A stretch of 64,000 bases of DNA from Bacteroidales bacterium (GCA_016931855.1 JAFGDZ010000048.1:1-64000); one strand, 5' to 3'; shown: positions 40,528 to 49,278, numbered from the stretch's first letter. Translations and numbers: made by a program. Notes: generated by a model from the sequence alone, not told the origin.

Positions 40528-41895
40528 ATGAACTACTTTGTAATGAAACGGTTAATAATACTATTGCCTCTACTAGCGCTACTTGGCCTTAGTGCAAATG
40601 CCCAGAAATCCTGGACACTTAACGACTGTATTAGCTATGCACTGCAGAACAACATTCAGCTTAAGCGGCAGGAGCTACAGGTTGATGCCAGCAAAAAGGA
40701 TTACCAGCAGGGGATAATGGAGTTTACGCCTTCAATAACATCGGGTGCACAGCATACATTTGTTTCGGGGCGCGAGTTTAACCAGTACTCGCTTAGCTTT
40801 GAGGATTACAACAATCAGGAGGGATATTTCTATGCAACTGCCTCACTCGACCTTTTTAAGGGTTTTTCAAGCTGGAATGGCCTGCGTGCTCTTAAGTATG
40901 AGCTGGAATCGGTTCGTGCAGCAACCGAAAGTCTTAAGAATGACATTACGGTAAACGTATCGGTGGGCTACCTACAGGTTCTTTATGCAATGGAAGCCAA
41001 GGTTTTAGCGGAGAAGCAGGCGCAGGTGGCCCAAATCCAAAGCGAAAAGGCGGCTATGCAATTTGATTTAGGCTCCCTTTCGCAAGGGCAAATGGTTGAG
41101 GTTAAAGCGCAATACCTGCTGCGGAAAGCGGAGCTTACCAATGCAGTAAATAATTATAATATCTCTGTTTTGGATTTAAAGCAGATGCTTGAAATTCCAG
41201 ACTCTACAGGTTTTTCGATTGATTCAGCCCCTATTCAAATTGAGAATTTATCAGCAAACGTAAGCGTATCATCAATATACGAGGAGGCTTTGGCTGTTCA
41301 GCCAGTTATACGTAAAGCAGAGCTGGACATTAAAGCGGCAAATAAAAGGCTACACCAGCTGTACGGAGCGCTAAGCCCTTCGCTATCGGTTGGTTATCAA
41401 ATAAGCTCAGGGTACAACCAGTCGGCTGGTTATAAGGTATCTGATACGGAGTGGGTGTTCTATCCTAATTACACCTACGAAGAGCAAATAAAAGATTTCT
41501 TGAACCAGAAGGTATATTTTAGCTTAACCGTTCCAATATTTCAAAAGTACAACAGGATTACCCGCATTGGAAAGGGTAAGATAAACCTCTTAGATGCTAA
41601 GTTTGCTAAAGAGCAAACAGAAAAGGGCTTGCTAAAGAATGTGGAACAAGCACATGCTGATGCAATGGCTTCGTGGGATAAGTATCTTGCGAGTAAGGAG
41701 TCGGTAGCCGCCTTTACAGAGGTTTTTGAGGAGACTAGTAAGAAGTTTGAACTTGGTATGGTTAGTGCAATAGACCTTGGTTTAGCTCAGAGCAACTTGG
41801 TTAAGGCTCAGGGCGACCTGCTGCATGCAAAGTACAGCTATGTGCTACGAACCAAAATATTAGATTTTTACCGTGGAGTTCCCATTTCAATATAG
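40528..41895 (+). CDS. TolC-family outer membrane efflux protein
   Basis: A 455-residue protein with a signal peptide (IILLPLLALLGLSANA, cut near AQKSW) and the TolC pattern. WTLNDCISYALQNNIQLKRQELQ opens the mature part, and a duplicated helical hairpin arrangement follows, each with long coiled coils (about 150-210 and 355-425) between short strands. It forms the outer-membrane exit duct of the exporter encoded upstream. A second in-frame ATG at 40543 gives a more typical signal peptide and may be the true start. A terminator follows. Confidence 0.92.
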   Translation: MNYFVMKRLIILLPLLALLGLSANAQKSWTLNDCISYALQNNIQLKRQELQVDASKKDYQQGIMEFTPSITSGAQHTFVSGREFNQYSLSFEDYNNQEGYFYATASLDLFKGFSSWNGLRALKYELESVRAATESLKNDITVNVSVGYLQVLYAMEAKVLAEKQAQVAQIQSEKAAMQFDLGSLSQGQMVEVKAQYLLRKAELTNAVNNYNISVLDLKQMLEIPDSTGFSIDSAPIQIENLSANVSVSSIYEEALAVQPVIRKAELDIKAANKRLHQLYGALSPSLSVGYQISSGYNQSAGYKVSDTEWVFYPNYTYEEQIKDFLNQKVYFSLTVPIFQKYNRITRIGKGKINLLDAKFAKEQTEKGLLKNVEQAHADAMASWDKYLASKESVAAFTEVFEETSKKFELGMVSAIDLGLAQSNLVKAQGDLLHAKYSYVLRTKILDFYRGVPISI

Positions 41896-41949
41896 ATGAG
41901 AATTTGTTTCTCCTTAGTTTTTTTTGTGGTTTAGTTTATGGTTTGTTTA

Positions 41950-41975
41950 AAGCCCCGGGTGGTTCCGGGGCTTTT
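41950..41975 (+). terminator. Terminator after the TolC gene
   Basis: AAGCCCCGG (41950-41958) pairs with CCGGGGCTT (41965-41973) around a 6-base loop, followed by T. It also faces the convergent gene at 41985. Confidence 0.85.
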
Positions 41976-41984
41976 ACATGTTTG

Positions 41985-42365
41985 TTAAAAAGGTAAATCG
42001 TCGGTTGGTTCTTGCATTGAATCAACAAAAGGGGGAACTTCATTGGGCATGGGAGGCATATTTGGAATGGTATCCCCTTGAGGGGCCGATGCTCCTTCGC
42101 GCTCCATGCGCCAAGCCTTAATATCGGTGTACCAGCGTCCGTTAAACTCCCTAGACTCTATGTTGATGCTAACCTTTATTGAATCGCCAATGGCGTATTG
42201 CTCTAGTTCCTTTACCTTATCGCCCCAAAGTGCAACGCACACCTTTTTGGGAAATTGATCTTGGGTTTCGATAATAAAGTCCTGCTTAACCCACGCTCCG
42301 TTTCGTCCCTGGCCAGTTTGTTCCTGTAGCTTGCTAACTACCTTGCCACTTATTTCTAAGCTCAT
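41985..42365 (-). CDS. DUF3127 protein with SSB-like acidic tail
   Basis: A 126-residue protein of the Bacteroidota DUF3127 family. It has an OB-fold-like N-terminal 90 residues (MSLEISGKVVSKLQEQTG, KKVCVALWGDKVKELEQY, WYTDIKAWRMER), then a low-complexity Pro/Met/acidic linker ending in DDLPF. That tip resembles the C-terminal DDIPF of single-stranded DNA-binding proteins, which docks repair and replication enzymes. A nucleic-acid role is inferred from fold and tail. It is convergent with the efflux operon. Confidence 0.85.
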   Translation of the reverse strand: MSLEISGKVVSKLQEQTGQGRNGAWVKQDFIIETQDQFPKKVCVALWGDKVKELEQYAIGDSIKVSINIESREFNGRWYTDIKAWRMEREGASAPQGDTIPNMPPMPNEVPPFVDSMQEPTDDLPF

Positions 42366-42394
42366 TTCTATGTGTTTTACTTTGTTTGTCGGTT

Positions 42395-42430
42395 AAAAAA
42401 ACAGCCAGGCCTGTTTTAGCAGAACCTGGC
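42395..42430 (-). terminator. Terminator of the FKBP gene (minus strand)
   Basis: On the minus strand GCCAGG (42430-42425) pairs with CCTGGC (42409-42404), followed after TG by a run of seven T (42401-42395). Confidence 0.65.
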
Positions 42431-42476
42431 CGGTAAGCCTTGAGGTTTTTAAAATATTAGTGCTACAAAAGTAACG

Positions 42477-43166
42477 CTATTCTTTTACGATGTCAAGTAG
42501 TTCCACCTCAAAAATTAGTAGCTGGTTAGGGCCAATAGCACCACCTGGGCGTGGGTTCTTGCCGTAAGCAAGGTCGCCAGGGATGTAAAGCATAGCCTTA
42601 CCACCAACCTTCATTTTCTGAAGCCCAATTTGCCATCCTTTAATAACGCGGTTTAGCATGAACTGCGCAGGTTCGCCATCGTATGATGAGTCAAACTCCT
42701 CACCGTTAATAAGGGTTCCTTTGTAGTGAACTTTAACCACATCTTCGGGTCTTGGGTTTGCACCTGTACCCTCTGTAATAACTTTGTACTGAAGTCCAGT
42801 AGAATCAACAATAACACCCTCTTTAGTTGCATTTTCTTCTAAGAACTTTTTACCTTCCTCTTCGTTCTTCGATGCTTTCTCTTCTTCTTTCTTTTGGAAG
42901 TACTTGTTTAAAACTTCAATTGCCTGTTCGGGGCTCATTTTAGTTTCTTTACCTTCAAAAGCCTCTTGCATAGCCATTGCTAGAGCGTGTACATTTACGT
43001 TCTCTAGGTTACCCTTTTTAAAGTTGTCGGAAATGTTAATACCTAAGGCGTAGCTAGCGCTGTCAAGGTCAGTTTTTAACTCGCTTTTAATTGCTCCTTT
43101 CTGGTTACAAGAAGAAAGAAGTGCTGCTGTACTTAGAATAAGTAAGCTGATTCTTAAGATTTTCAT
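42477..43166 (-). CDS. FKBP-type peptidyl-prolyl isomerase, lipoprotein
   Basis: A 229-residue protein. A lipoprotein signal (ILSTAALLSSC) puts the lipid anchor on Cys20. A Mip/FkpA-like helical dimerisation domain (about 30-125, with SYALGINISDNFKKG) comes next. The C-terminal FKBP domain has VKVHYKGTLINGEEFDSSYD, VIKGWQIGLQKMKVGGKAMLYIPGDLAYG and LLIFEVELLDI, with all active-site positions in place. It speeds folding of proline-containing proteins at the cell envelope. It is monocistronic, with a terminator downstream. Confidence 0.94.
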   Translation of the reverse strand: MKILRISLLILSTAALLSSCNQKGAIKSELKTDLDSASYALGINISDNFKKGNLENVNVHALAMAMQEAFEGKETKMSPEQAIEVLNKYFQKKEEEKASKNEEEGKKFLEENATKEGVIVDSTGLQYKVITEGTGANPRPEDVVKVHYKGTLINGEEFDSSYDGEPAQFMLNRVIKGWQIGLQKMKVGGKAMLYIPGDLAYGKNPRPGGAIGPNQLLIFEVELLDIVKE

Positions 43167-43287
43167 AAATGTAATTATTTGTTGTGTTGTTAAGTTTCAT
43201 CAAAAAAAACTTCATGCGAAGATAGGGATTAGGTAACAATAACCATTTTTTGCGATGAATTTTTTTTAATAGGTTTTTAATAGCACG

Positions 43288-43947
43288 TTATTCTTTAATG
43301 GCCAAAAGCATATGGTGTTTGCCTGGGGGGCCTTGTAGGCGCTTAACTGTGAAACCTGCATTACGAAGCGCTTGTTTTACAACTCCTTTGGCCGAGTAGG
43401 TAACTAAAACTCCATTAGGGTTTAGCATTGCAAATAGCTTTTTAAACTGCTCTAAAGCCCACATCTCTGGCTGATTATCGGGAGCAAATGCGTCAAAATA
43501 TATCAGGTCAAAGGGCTGATTGGTTGTCCATGTGGTAAAATCGGTTTCAAGCTTTGTTATGGCAAAGCTTGAATCTATAGTTGTTTTGGTGTTCCAGGGG
43601 GCGTTGTTTATTGCATTCCAAGCGGTGGCTGCAGCTGGTGGTAGCTGGGTTTTGTACCCTATCTCGCGGGTAATGTCAGCGGTTAAGGGGTAACGTTCCA
43701 GTCCTACATACCATACTTGTACGCTCTTTTCCTTGGCATGCATAGCGGTTAGCGCGGCGTTTAGCCCAGTACCAAACCCAACCTCAAGAATTGCAATATC
43801 GCTTTGCGAAAAGTAATTAAATCCTGCTGATATAAAAACATGCTCGGCCTCGGTAATTGCCCCATTGGTTGAGTGGTAGTGTATACCAAGGCTCTTGTTT
43901 AGCACGGTATCGGAGCCGTCGGCCGTTTTTTGAATTTCAAAATTCAT
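43288..43947 (-). CDS. MnmD-like tRNA 5-methylaminomethyl-2-thiouridine methyltransferase
   Basis: A 219-residue protein matching the stand-alone methyltransferase half of MnmC (MnmD). It starts MNFEIQKTADGSDTV, and TLNKSLGIHYHSTNGAITEAEHVFI is the family signature. The SAM motif is ILEVGFGTGLN, then YVGLERYPL, FDLIYFDAFAPDNQPEMW with the catalytic DAFAP motif, and TYSAKGVVKQALRNAGF. It methylates the wobble uridine in tRNAs for Lys, Glu and Gln. I set the start at 43947: a TACCTTTG promoter box lies only 15-22 bases upstream, so the longer frame to 44019 starts before the transcript. Confidence 0.9.
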   Translation of the reverse strand: MNFEIQKTADGSDTVLNKSLGIHYHSTNGAITEAEHVFISAGFNYFSQSDIAILEVGFGTGLNAALTAMHAKEKSVQVWYVGLERYPLTADITREIGYKTQLPPAAATAWNAINNAPWNTKTTIDSSFAITKLETDFTTWTTNQPFDLIYFDAFAPDNQPEMWALEQFKKLFAMLNPNGVLVTYSAKGVVKQALRNAGFTVKRLQGPPGKHHMLLAIKE

Positions 43948-43961
43948 CCTTCCATTTTTTG

Positions 43962-43969
43962 CAAAGGTA
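43962..43969 (-). promoter_or_regulatory. -7 promoter box of the MnmD-like gene
   Basis: On the minus strand TACCTTTG matches TAnnTTTG, 15 bases before the ATG at 43947. This gives a very short leader, and rules out the longer start at 44019. Confidence 0.6.
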
Positions 43970-43973
43970 GTGT

Positions 43974-44048
43974 TAAAGGATAAAGGATAAAGGATAAAGA
44001 ACCAAACGCCAAACATCAAACACGAAATAAGAAATACGAAATACGAAA
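43974..44048. repeat. Short tandem low-complexity repeats
   Basis: A block of AAAGGAT units (three copies) is followed by CCAAACG/CAAACA and GAAATAC-type units. This looks like slippage-prone intergenic sequence. From 44049 to 44817 I see no convincing gene; only a 9-pair hairpin (AAGGTTAGC 44483-44491 with GCTAACCTT 44495-44503) stands out. Confidence 0.6.
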
Positions 44049-44817
44049 GGAAACGGCTGTAGATGCTATTCGCGCTGGACTTGTTTCCCTTACGGGGAAA
44101 TTGCTGCTAAACCCGCTTGCTGCCTGCAGTATGGTGTATCGCATGTTTGAGCTGTTGATGTTGGCACAAGCCCGCTGCACCCCTGGTTGTATGGTAATAA
44201 CCGCATTACAAGCGTTGAGAATACCGAAGTAAGGAATTTCCCACCTCCACACATCCCTTTTTGCCCGTTGATGCCATTGTTGGCAGCTTATCGTTTATTT
44301 CTCTACATATTAGCCAAGTTGCTGCAGCTGCGTGTGGCTTTTTCCTTAAAAGCATTCCCTACACCCATTTGCGTATCCACAAAAAAGCGTTGAGTACTTG
44401 GCTTTGTTCTCTAGGGCTAGCAGTTCGCTTCCCTATTCTGCTAAGGAGGTATCGCAGGCTTTTTTCATACAAAAGCAGATTAAAGGTTAGCCCAGCTAAC
44501 CTTAGCTTTATCATGCTATCGTGCTTATTAATCAAAAAAAGCGAGCCATTGGGCTTTCCCTCTCGTATTTACCTATGTAATCACTGTTGATTAGCTAACA
44601 AACTATCTTTTCTGGGGATTTAAACTTTTGTAAAAAAATGCCTCATAGAAAAGGCTTAGCTAAACAGCGGGTTGTTATGCATGCTAAGAGTAATGCTCTA
44701 GGTAATTCAATCAGCAAAGGGCAGGAAGCATTGTAACCGTTCTTGGCAACTTGTTGGCAAAGTGTTATCATTATTTCCATTGATTGTTTCATTGTAGCGC
44801 AGTAAAGTATAGAACAT

Positions 44818-46674
44818 ATGGGAAAAGGGCAGAAAAGGGAACAGAGAGCTATTGATTGTAACTTAAAGAATGAGCATGTAGTTAACTCTTCCACTCGTAT
44901 TCTTAGCGGGAATGAGCTAAAGTATCGCTTAAAGAGTGCTGAGCAACTTGTTAGCGCTGCCGATAAATGGTTATCGGTGCTTCTTACTATGTTAAATGGG
45001 ATTGAGCATCTTGTTTTGCTAACCGATAGCGATGGTGGAGTGGTTAGCGTTAAATCGAAACCCGAAATGGCCGACCACATTAGCGAAAGGGGCCTTGTAG
45101 TTGGCTCTTTTCCCGACGACTCTACGCTTTGGGGCTGCATAATATGCAAGGTGCTTAAGCTGGGCGAAGAGGTTAGGGAGCTGCATAGCACAAAGTATCA
45201 TAAGAGCTGGACTGGTATAGGTGTTCCTGTTAAGGATGCAAACAACAAGGTTATAGGAGCGGTAGTGGCCTGTGGCGCATCGTCCGTTTATAACAATGAG
45301 TTTCCTAGTGTTCTACAGGGTGCGGCAATAAGTATTGGGGTAAGTTTGGGGTACGATTCTCTGCTAAAGGAGCAGCGGTTTGAGGAGCAGGAGCAGGCGC
45401 TTTTTTTTAAGTATCACCATTGGGCCGAGCTGCTTATTGATACCAATGGCGTGGTGAAAGCCGCAAACAGTAAGGCCATTGATGTGTTTGGAGTTCCTTA
45501 TGCCGAACTAAAAGGCAAAAAGCTAAACGATATACTTAGCGCCAACCAAAGAATATTCTTGCCCATTCAGGTTGAGGATGGACAGGGAACCTCGCGGATA
45601 GATATTGCTGAGATTGGCAGTAATGGCCGCTACTTAATCTCTACCAATTTGGTGCAGCCCGATTTACTTGGAAACGGCCATTGCTTGGTTGTTATGCATC
45701 AGCTTAAGCGCATTGTTGGTATAATAAACCGATACACGGGTAACTATGCCGATAAGCGCGAAGCCGATTTGTGCCCCGCTTCCGTTAAGTACAGCTTAGT
45801 TGAGGATGATATTAGACGTGCGGCTCGCACATCCGACTCGTTGCTAATTACCGGCGAAAATGGTGTAGGAAAAGGCGTTGTAGCCCAAGTGGTGCATAGC
45901 TTAAGCTCGCGCCATAACGAGGGGTTTGTTAGGCTTAACGCTATGGGGGTTAGCGCCGAAGAGCTTAGCGGAACGCTATTTGGTAGCGTTAGCACAAATG
46001 GTAGCGAAAATCATAGCATTGGGTTATTTACCCTTGCCGAAGGGGGAACGCTGTTTATTGAGGCTATAGACCATTTATCGCTTGAGATGCAACGTAAGCT
46101 CCATGCCTATTTGCTTGAGGTAAAGGATTCCCGCCTAAAGGGAGGGTCGTGTAGGCTAATTTGCACAACAGCTGCCAACTTACCCGAAAAAGTTAAGCAG
46201 GGACAGTTTAGGCTGGATCTGTACCAGCTCCTTAGCGAGCAAACCATAGCTATATCGCCGCTTAGGGAGCGTAAGGGCGATATTGAAATTTACCTACGAC
46301 ACTTCCTGTTGAATCAATCCAAAAGGCAGAATAAGCCTGTGCCATCACTGTCGCAGCGTACAAAGAAAATGCTGCTAGCCCATGCGTGGCTTGGGAATGA
46401 GGGGGAACTCTTCCGCTTTGTTAAGCAGGCCATTGAAAAGCACACGTTTATTCAAAAATCGTCGCATAACCAGAAAAGCTTTGTGGAGAGCATCTTTGCC
46501 GAAACGGCAACTACCAACCCTAAGTCCGTTAGACCTCTTGCCGATATTGAGAAGGAGGCGATTGTTGATGCGCTTAAGTTTTTTAAAGGTAATGTTAGCC
46601 GCGTTTCCCGTGAGCTTGGCGTTAGTCGTAACACGCTTTACCTTAAATGCCGCAAGTATGGAATCGATATCTAA
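44818..46674 (+). CDS. NtrC-type regulator with degenerate ATPase core
   Basis: A 618-residue protein with the layout of AcoR-like regulators. It has a GAF-like sensor (about 60-190, with HISERGLVVGSFPDDSTLWG and GIGVPVKDANNKVIGAVVACG), a PAS domain (about 200-305), an AAA+ region and a Fis helix-turn-helix (KGNVSRVSRELGVSRNTLY). Walker A is present (GENGVGKG, about 346-353). The sigma-54 contact loop GAFTGA is missing, replaced by SVSTNGSENHSIG, and the Walker B acidic pair LDEI has become IEAI. It is therefore probably unable to open sigma-54 complexes and may act as a repressor or a different kind of activator. Confidence 0.85.
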   Translation: MGKGQKREQRAIDCNLKNEHVVNSSTRILSGNELKYRLKSAEQLVSAADKWLSVLLTMLNGIEHLVLLTDSDGGVVSVKSKPEMADHISERGLVVGSFPDDSTLWGCIICKVLKLGEEVRELHSTKYHKSWTGIGVPVKDANNKVIGAVVACGASSVYNNEFPSVLQGAAISIGVSLGYDSLLKEQRFEEQEQALFFKYHHWAELLIDTNGVVKAANSKAIDVFGVPYAELKGKKLNDILSANQRIFLPIQVEDGQGTSRIDIAEIGSNGRYLISTNLVQPDLLGNGHCLVVMHQLKRIVGIINRYTGNYADKREADLCPASVKYSLVEDDIRRAARTSDSLLITGENGVGKGVVAQVVHSLSSRHNEGFVRLNAMGVSAEELSGTLFGSVSTNGSENHSIGLFTLAEGGTLFIEAIDHLSLEMQRKLHAYLLEVKDSRLKGGSCRLICTTAANLPEKVKQGQFRLDLYQLLSEQTIAISPLRERKGDIEIYLRHFLLNQSKRQNKPVPSLSQRTKKMLLAHAWLGNEGELFRFVKQAIEKHTFIQKSSHNQKSFVESIFAETATTNPKSVRPLADIEKEAIVDALKFFKGNVSRVSRELGVSRNTLYLKCRKYGIDI

Positions 46675-46717
46675 ATACGATTAATTATTTCTGTTTTAAT
46701 GCTGATTATCAGGTTCT

Positions 46718-46765
46718 AATGCTGGTGTTGCCACAATATACTGTTTGCTGCCCCAGCATTTTTTT
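46718..46765 (+). terminator. Terminator after the degenerate regulator gene
   Basis: AATGCTGG (46718-46725) pairs with CCAGCATT (46753-46760), with a long 27-base loop and a T-run to 46765. It overlaps the promoter of the next gene. Confidence 0.6.
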
Positions 46766-46774
46766 GTATATTTG
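46744..46774 (+). promoter_or_regulatory. Consensus Bacteroidota promoter for the aminomutase gene
   Basis: TTTG (46744-46747), exactly 19 bases, then TATATTTG (46767-46774): a full match to the Bacteroidota primary sigma factor promoter. The start codon is 319 bases downstream, implying a leader of about 310 nt. Confidence 0.78.
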
Positions 46775-46798
46775 GCTGCTAGTCTCGTTTAAAGCGGT

Positions 46799-47063
46799 AT
46801 TGGCTTTGCCAATTCAGCGTCTTTTCAAGGAATTATTCCTTCAACTTGTTTTAGTCTTGCCCTTGGGGCACATTTTAGACTTCTACACACAGGTGCTTTG
46901 GTACCTACCATCTTTGTTACGGTATTTGCTACATTTTACATTGGTTAGCGTAACGCCAATTTGTATGGGTAAGGAGATACTAAGTTAATGCCGCAACTAG
47001 TAAGGGTTATAGAGCAATAGCATCTATATATTCTAAATTCAACCAGATACGATGACTCTGGTT
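46799..47063 (+). promoter_or_regulatory. Structured 5' leader of the aminomutase gene
   Basis: A series of perfect small hairpins lines the leader: ATTGGC/GCCAAT (46799-46813), AAGGAAT/ATTCCTT (46827-46841), TGCCC/GGGCA (46858-46870), ATTGG/CCAAT with an inner TTA/TAA (46940-46960) and AACCAGA/TCTGGTT (47041-47063), the last 30 bases before the ATG. No known riboswitch pattern, lysine included, is recognised. A cis-acting RNA element is possible but unproven. Confidence 0.35.
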
Positions 47064-47092
47064 AAGCTCGATTAGTAAAAAACATAAAATAT

Positions 47093-49273
47093 ATGAACTA
47101 TCAACCAGATAAGATTGCGCTATCGGCCAAATCGGTGAAGCACTTGCGCCAGCTACTGCGTGAGAACCCACGGCTCGATGAGATTATTAAGACATCGCAA
47201 AGCGAGGAGGAGTTTAAGCGCCATATGCAGCAATGGGCTTTTGAGATTATTGATGAGAACAAAGCAGCAATAGACTATTACAGCCAAAAGGTTAAGGGGC
47301 GCGATGCGTTTAAGCACCTGCGGTGGCAGGATTTTGCAGCAATTCGTATTCTCGATTACCTTGATAATGCGGGCCGATCGTTTTCTAATCCCTACCGAGG
47401 CGGAGAAATAACCGTTTCCGATCCTTTTCAGCTCCTTTGGCTAGGCGTACGTTTTGGCTCAGGAGGGGCTAAGCCGCTCTTTTTTGAGGATACCATACAG
47501 CTATTTAGGCAGCTAACCCGCCAAATGCCCGACCCTAAACCCGATACCAATCAGGTTTTACAGTGGATGGATCGTTGGCCGCATGGCCTTGAGCCCAACA
47601 TTATTGCCATACGGGAGAAGAATAAGGAGCGGATAATACGAATTCTGGCCGAGCGCATTAATAGCTGCGAGGATGGTGACTCCCGATACTCCTTGCCTGC
47701 CCATTTTACGCTGGAGCAACGTATAGAGAAGGTTAGGGAGTGGTGGAACGATTACATGTTCCATCTTCGCTTTGCCATACGCTCCCCCGAGTTGCTTAAT
47801 GAGCTGCTAGACTACTCATTAGACCTTGATACCCTTAAGGTAATGGAGCGGGCAGAGAAAAAGGGAATTCCATTCTTTGTTAACCCTTACTACCTATCGT
47901 TGCTAAACACATCGGCAGCGGGGCTCGATGTGGGAGCCGACCTAGCCATTCGCCATTACGTATTGTATAGCAAGCAGCTAATAGATCAGTACGGAAACAT
48001 AGAGGCGTGGGAAAAGGAGGACAAGGTGGAACCCGGAAAGCCCAATGCGGCAGGATGGCTTCTGCCATCGCATCATAACGTTCACAGGCGATACCCCGAG
48101 GTGGCCATTCTTATTCCCGATACCATGGGGCGCGCGTGTGGCGGCTTGTGCGTATCGTGCCAGCGGATGTACGATTTTCAGCGGGGTAACCTTAACTTTA
48201 ATATGGATAAGCTAAAGCCCAAGGAATCGTGGAACGATAAAATGCAGCGCCTACTAGAGTACTGGGAAAACGACACGCAGCTTAGGGATATACTTATAAC
48301 TGGCGGCGATGCGCTTATGAGCCAGAATAAATCGCTTGAGCATATTCTTGAGGCCGTTTACCAAATGGCACTTCGTAAGCGCGAGGCCAATAAGCAGCGC
48401 CCCGATGGCGAGAAACATGCCGAAATTGTACGCATAAGGTTAGGCTCACGCTTGCCCGCATACCTGCCACAACGGGTTACCGAGGATCTGGTACAAATCT
48501 TATCGGCATTTAGAGCAAAGGCTCAAGAAATTGGAGTAAAGCAGTTTGTTATACAAACGCACTTTGAGGCGCCCATGGAGGTTACTCCAGAGGCTGCACT
48601 TGCCGTAAAACGGTTAATTAGCGCAGGATGGACCGTAAACAACCAGCTGGTGTTTACTACAGCAGCATCGCGTAGGGGGCACACGGCAATGCTACGTAAG
48701 GCATTAAACGATATTGGGGTAATTACGTACTACACATTCTCTGTTAAGGGATTTTTGGAGAATAGCTTTAACTACGCAACCAATGCCCGTGCTGTGCAGG
48801 AGCAGGTGGAGGAGAAGGTAATAGGACAAATACCGCCAGAGTACTACCACACCGTTCGCGAGTATGCTGAGGCGCCTTATACGCTTAAGGAAAACTTGCA
48901 GGCGTTTAGGGAGGAGCTGGGCATCCCGTTCCTTTCTACCGATAGGAACGTGATTAACCTGCCAGGCGTAGGGAAAAGCCTAACCTTTAGAACTATAGGT
49001 ATAACCCGCTGGGGGCGCCGTATTCTTGAGTTTGACCACGACCACACCCGTTGGCATAGCCCAATTATACATCAAATGGGGAAGGTGGTAATTATTGAGT
49101 CTAAGCCCATTGGCGAGTACCTGCATCAGCTGGAGGAGATGGGTGAAAATCCGCAGGATTACCGAAGCGTATGGGGTTACTCCATTGGCGAAACAGAGGC
49201 TCGTTTGCCTGTATTTGATTACCCCAAGTATGATTTTAAGCTAACGGAAGCTATGACAAATCTTAAGATATAA
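47093..49273 (+). CDS. KamA-family radical SAM protein (lysine 2,3-aminomutase-like, long form)
   Basis: A 726-residue protein. The radical SAM cluster is C349xxxC353xxC356 (RACGGLCVSCQRMYDF). It is followed by DILITGGDALMSQ and VRIRLGSRLPAYLPQRVTEDL, both characteristic of lysine 2,3-aminomutases, with PLP and substrate regions further on. Classical KamA is near 416 residues. Here an N-terminal extension of about 250 residues and a longer C-terminus are added, as in the long Bacteroidota forms. The substrate, lysine or another amino acid, is not certain. The gene is single, with its own promoter and a structured leader. Confidence 0.85.
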   Translation: MNYQPDKIALSAKSVKHLRQLLRENPRLDEIIKTSQSEEEFKRHMQQWAFEIIDENKAAIDYYSQKVKGRDAFKHLRWQDFAAIRILDYLDNAGRSFSNPYRGGEITVSDPFQLLWLGVRFGSGGAKPLFFEDTIQLFRQLTRQMPDPKPDTNQVLQWMDRWPHGLEPNIIAIREKNKERIIRILAERINSCEDGDSRYSLPAHFTLEQRIEKVREWWNDYMFHLRFAIRSPELLNELLDYSLDLDTLKVMERAEKKGIPFFVNPYYLSLLNTSAAGLDVGADLAIRHYVLYSKQLIDQYGNIEAWEKEDKVEPGKPNAAGWLLPSHHNVHRRYPEVAILIPDTMGRACGGLCVSCQRMYDFQRGNLNFNMDKLKPKESWNDKMQRLLEYWENDTQLRDILITGGDALMSQNKSLEHILEAVYQMALRKREANKQRPDGEKHAEIVRIRLGSRLPAYLPQRVTEDLVQILSAFRAKAQEIGVKQFVIQTHFEAPMEVTPEAALAVKRLISAGWTVNNQLVFTTAASRRGHTAMLRKALNDIGVITYYTFSVKGFLENSFNYATNARAVQEQVEEKVIGQIPPEYYHTVREYAEAPYTLKENLQAFREELGIPFLSTDRNVINLPGVGKSLTFRTIGITRWGRRILEFDHDHTRWHSPIIHQMGKVVIIESKPIGEYLHQLEEMGENPQDYRSVWGYSIGETEARLPVFDYPKYDFKLTEAMTNLKI

Positions 49274-49278
49274 AGAAA

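Noticed and set aside
44261-44590. Plus-strand frame of 109 codons in the 870-base gap
   Set aside because: Odd residue mix with several Cys and no domain pattern; a competing minus-strand frame in the same gap is equally open, so chance is likely.
46647-46988. Open frame of 113 codons between the degenerate regulator and the aminomutase
   Set aside because: It overlaps the end of the regulator gene, a terminator and a consensus promoter; the hydrophobic content looks like chance from T-rich sequence.
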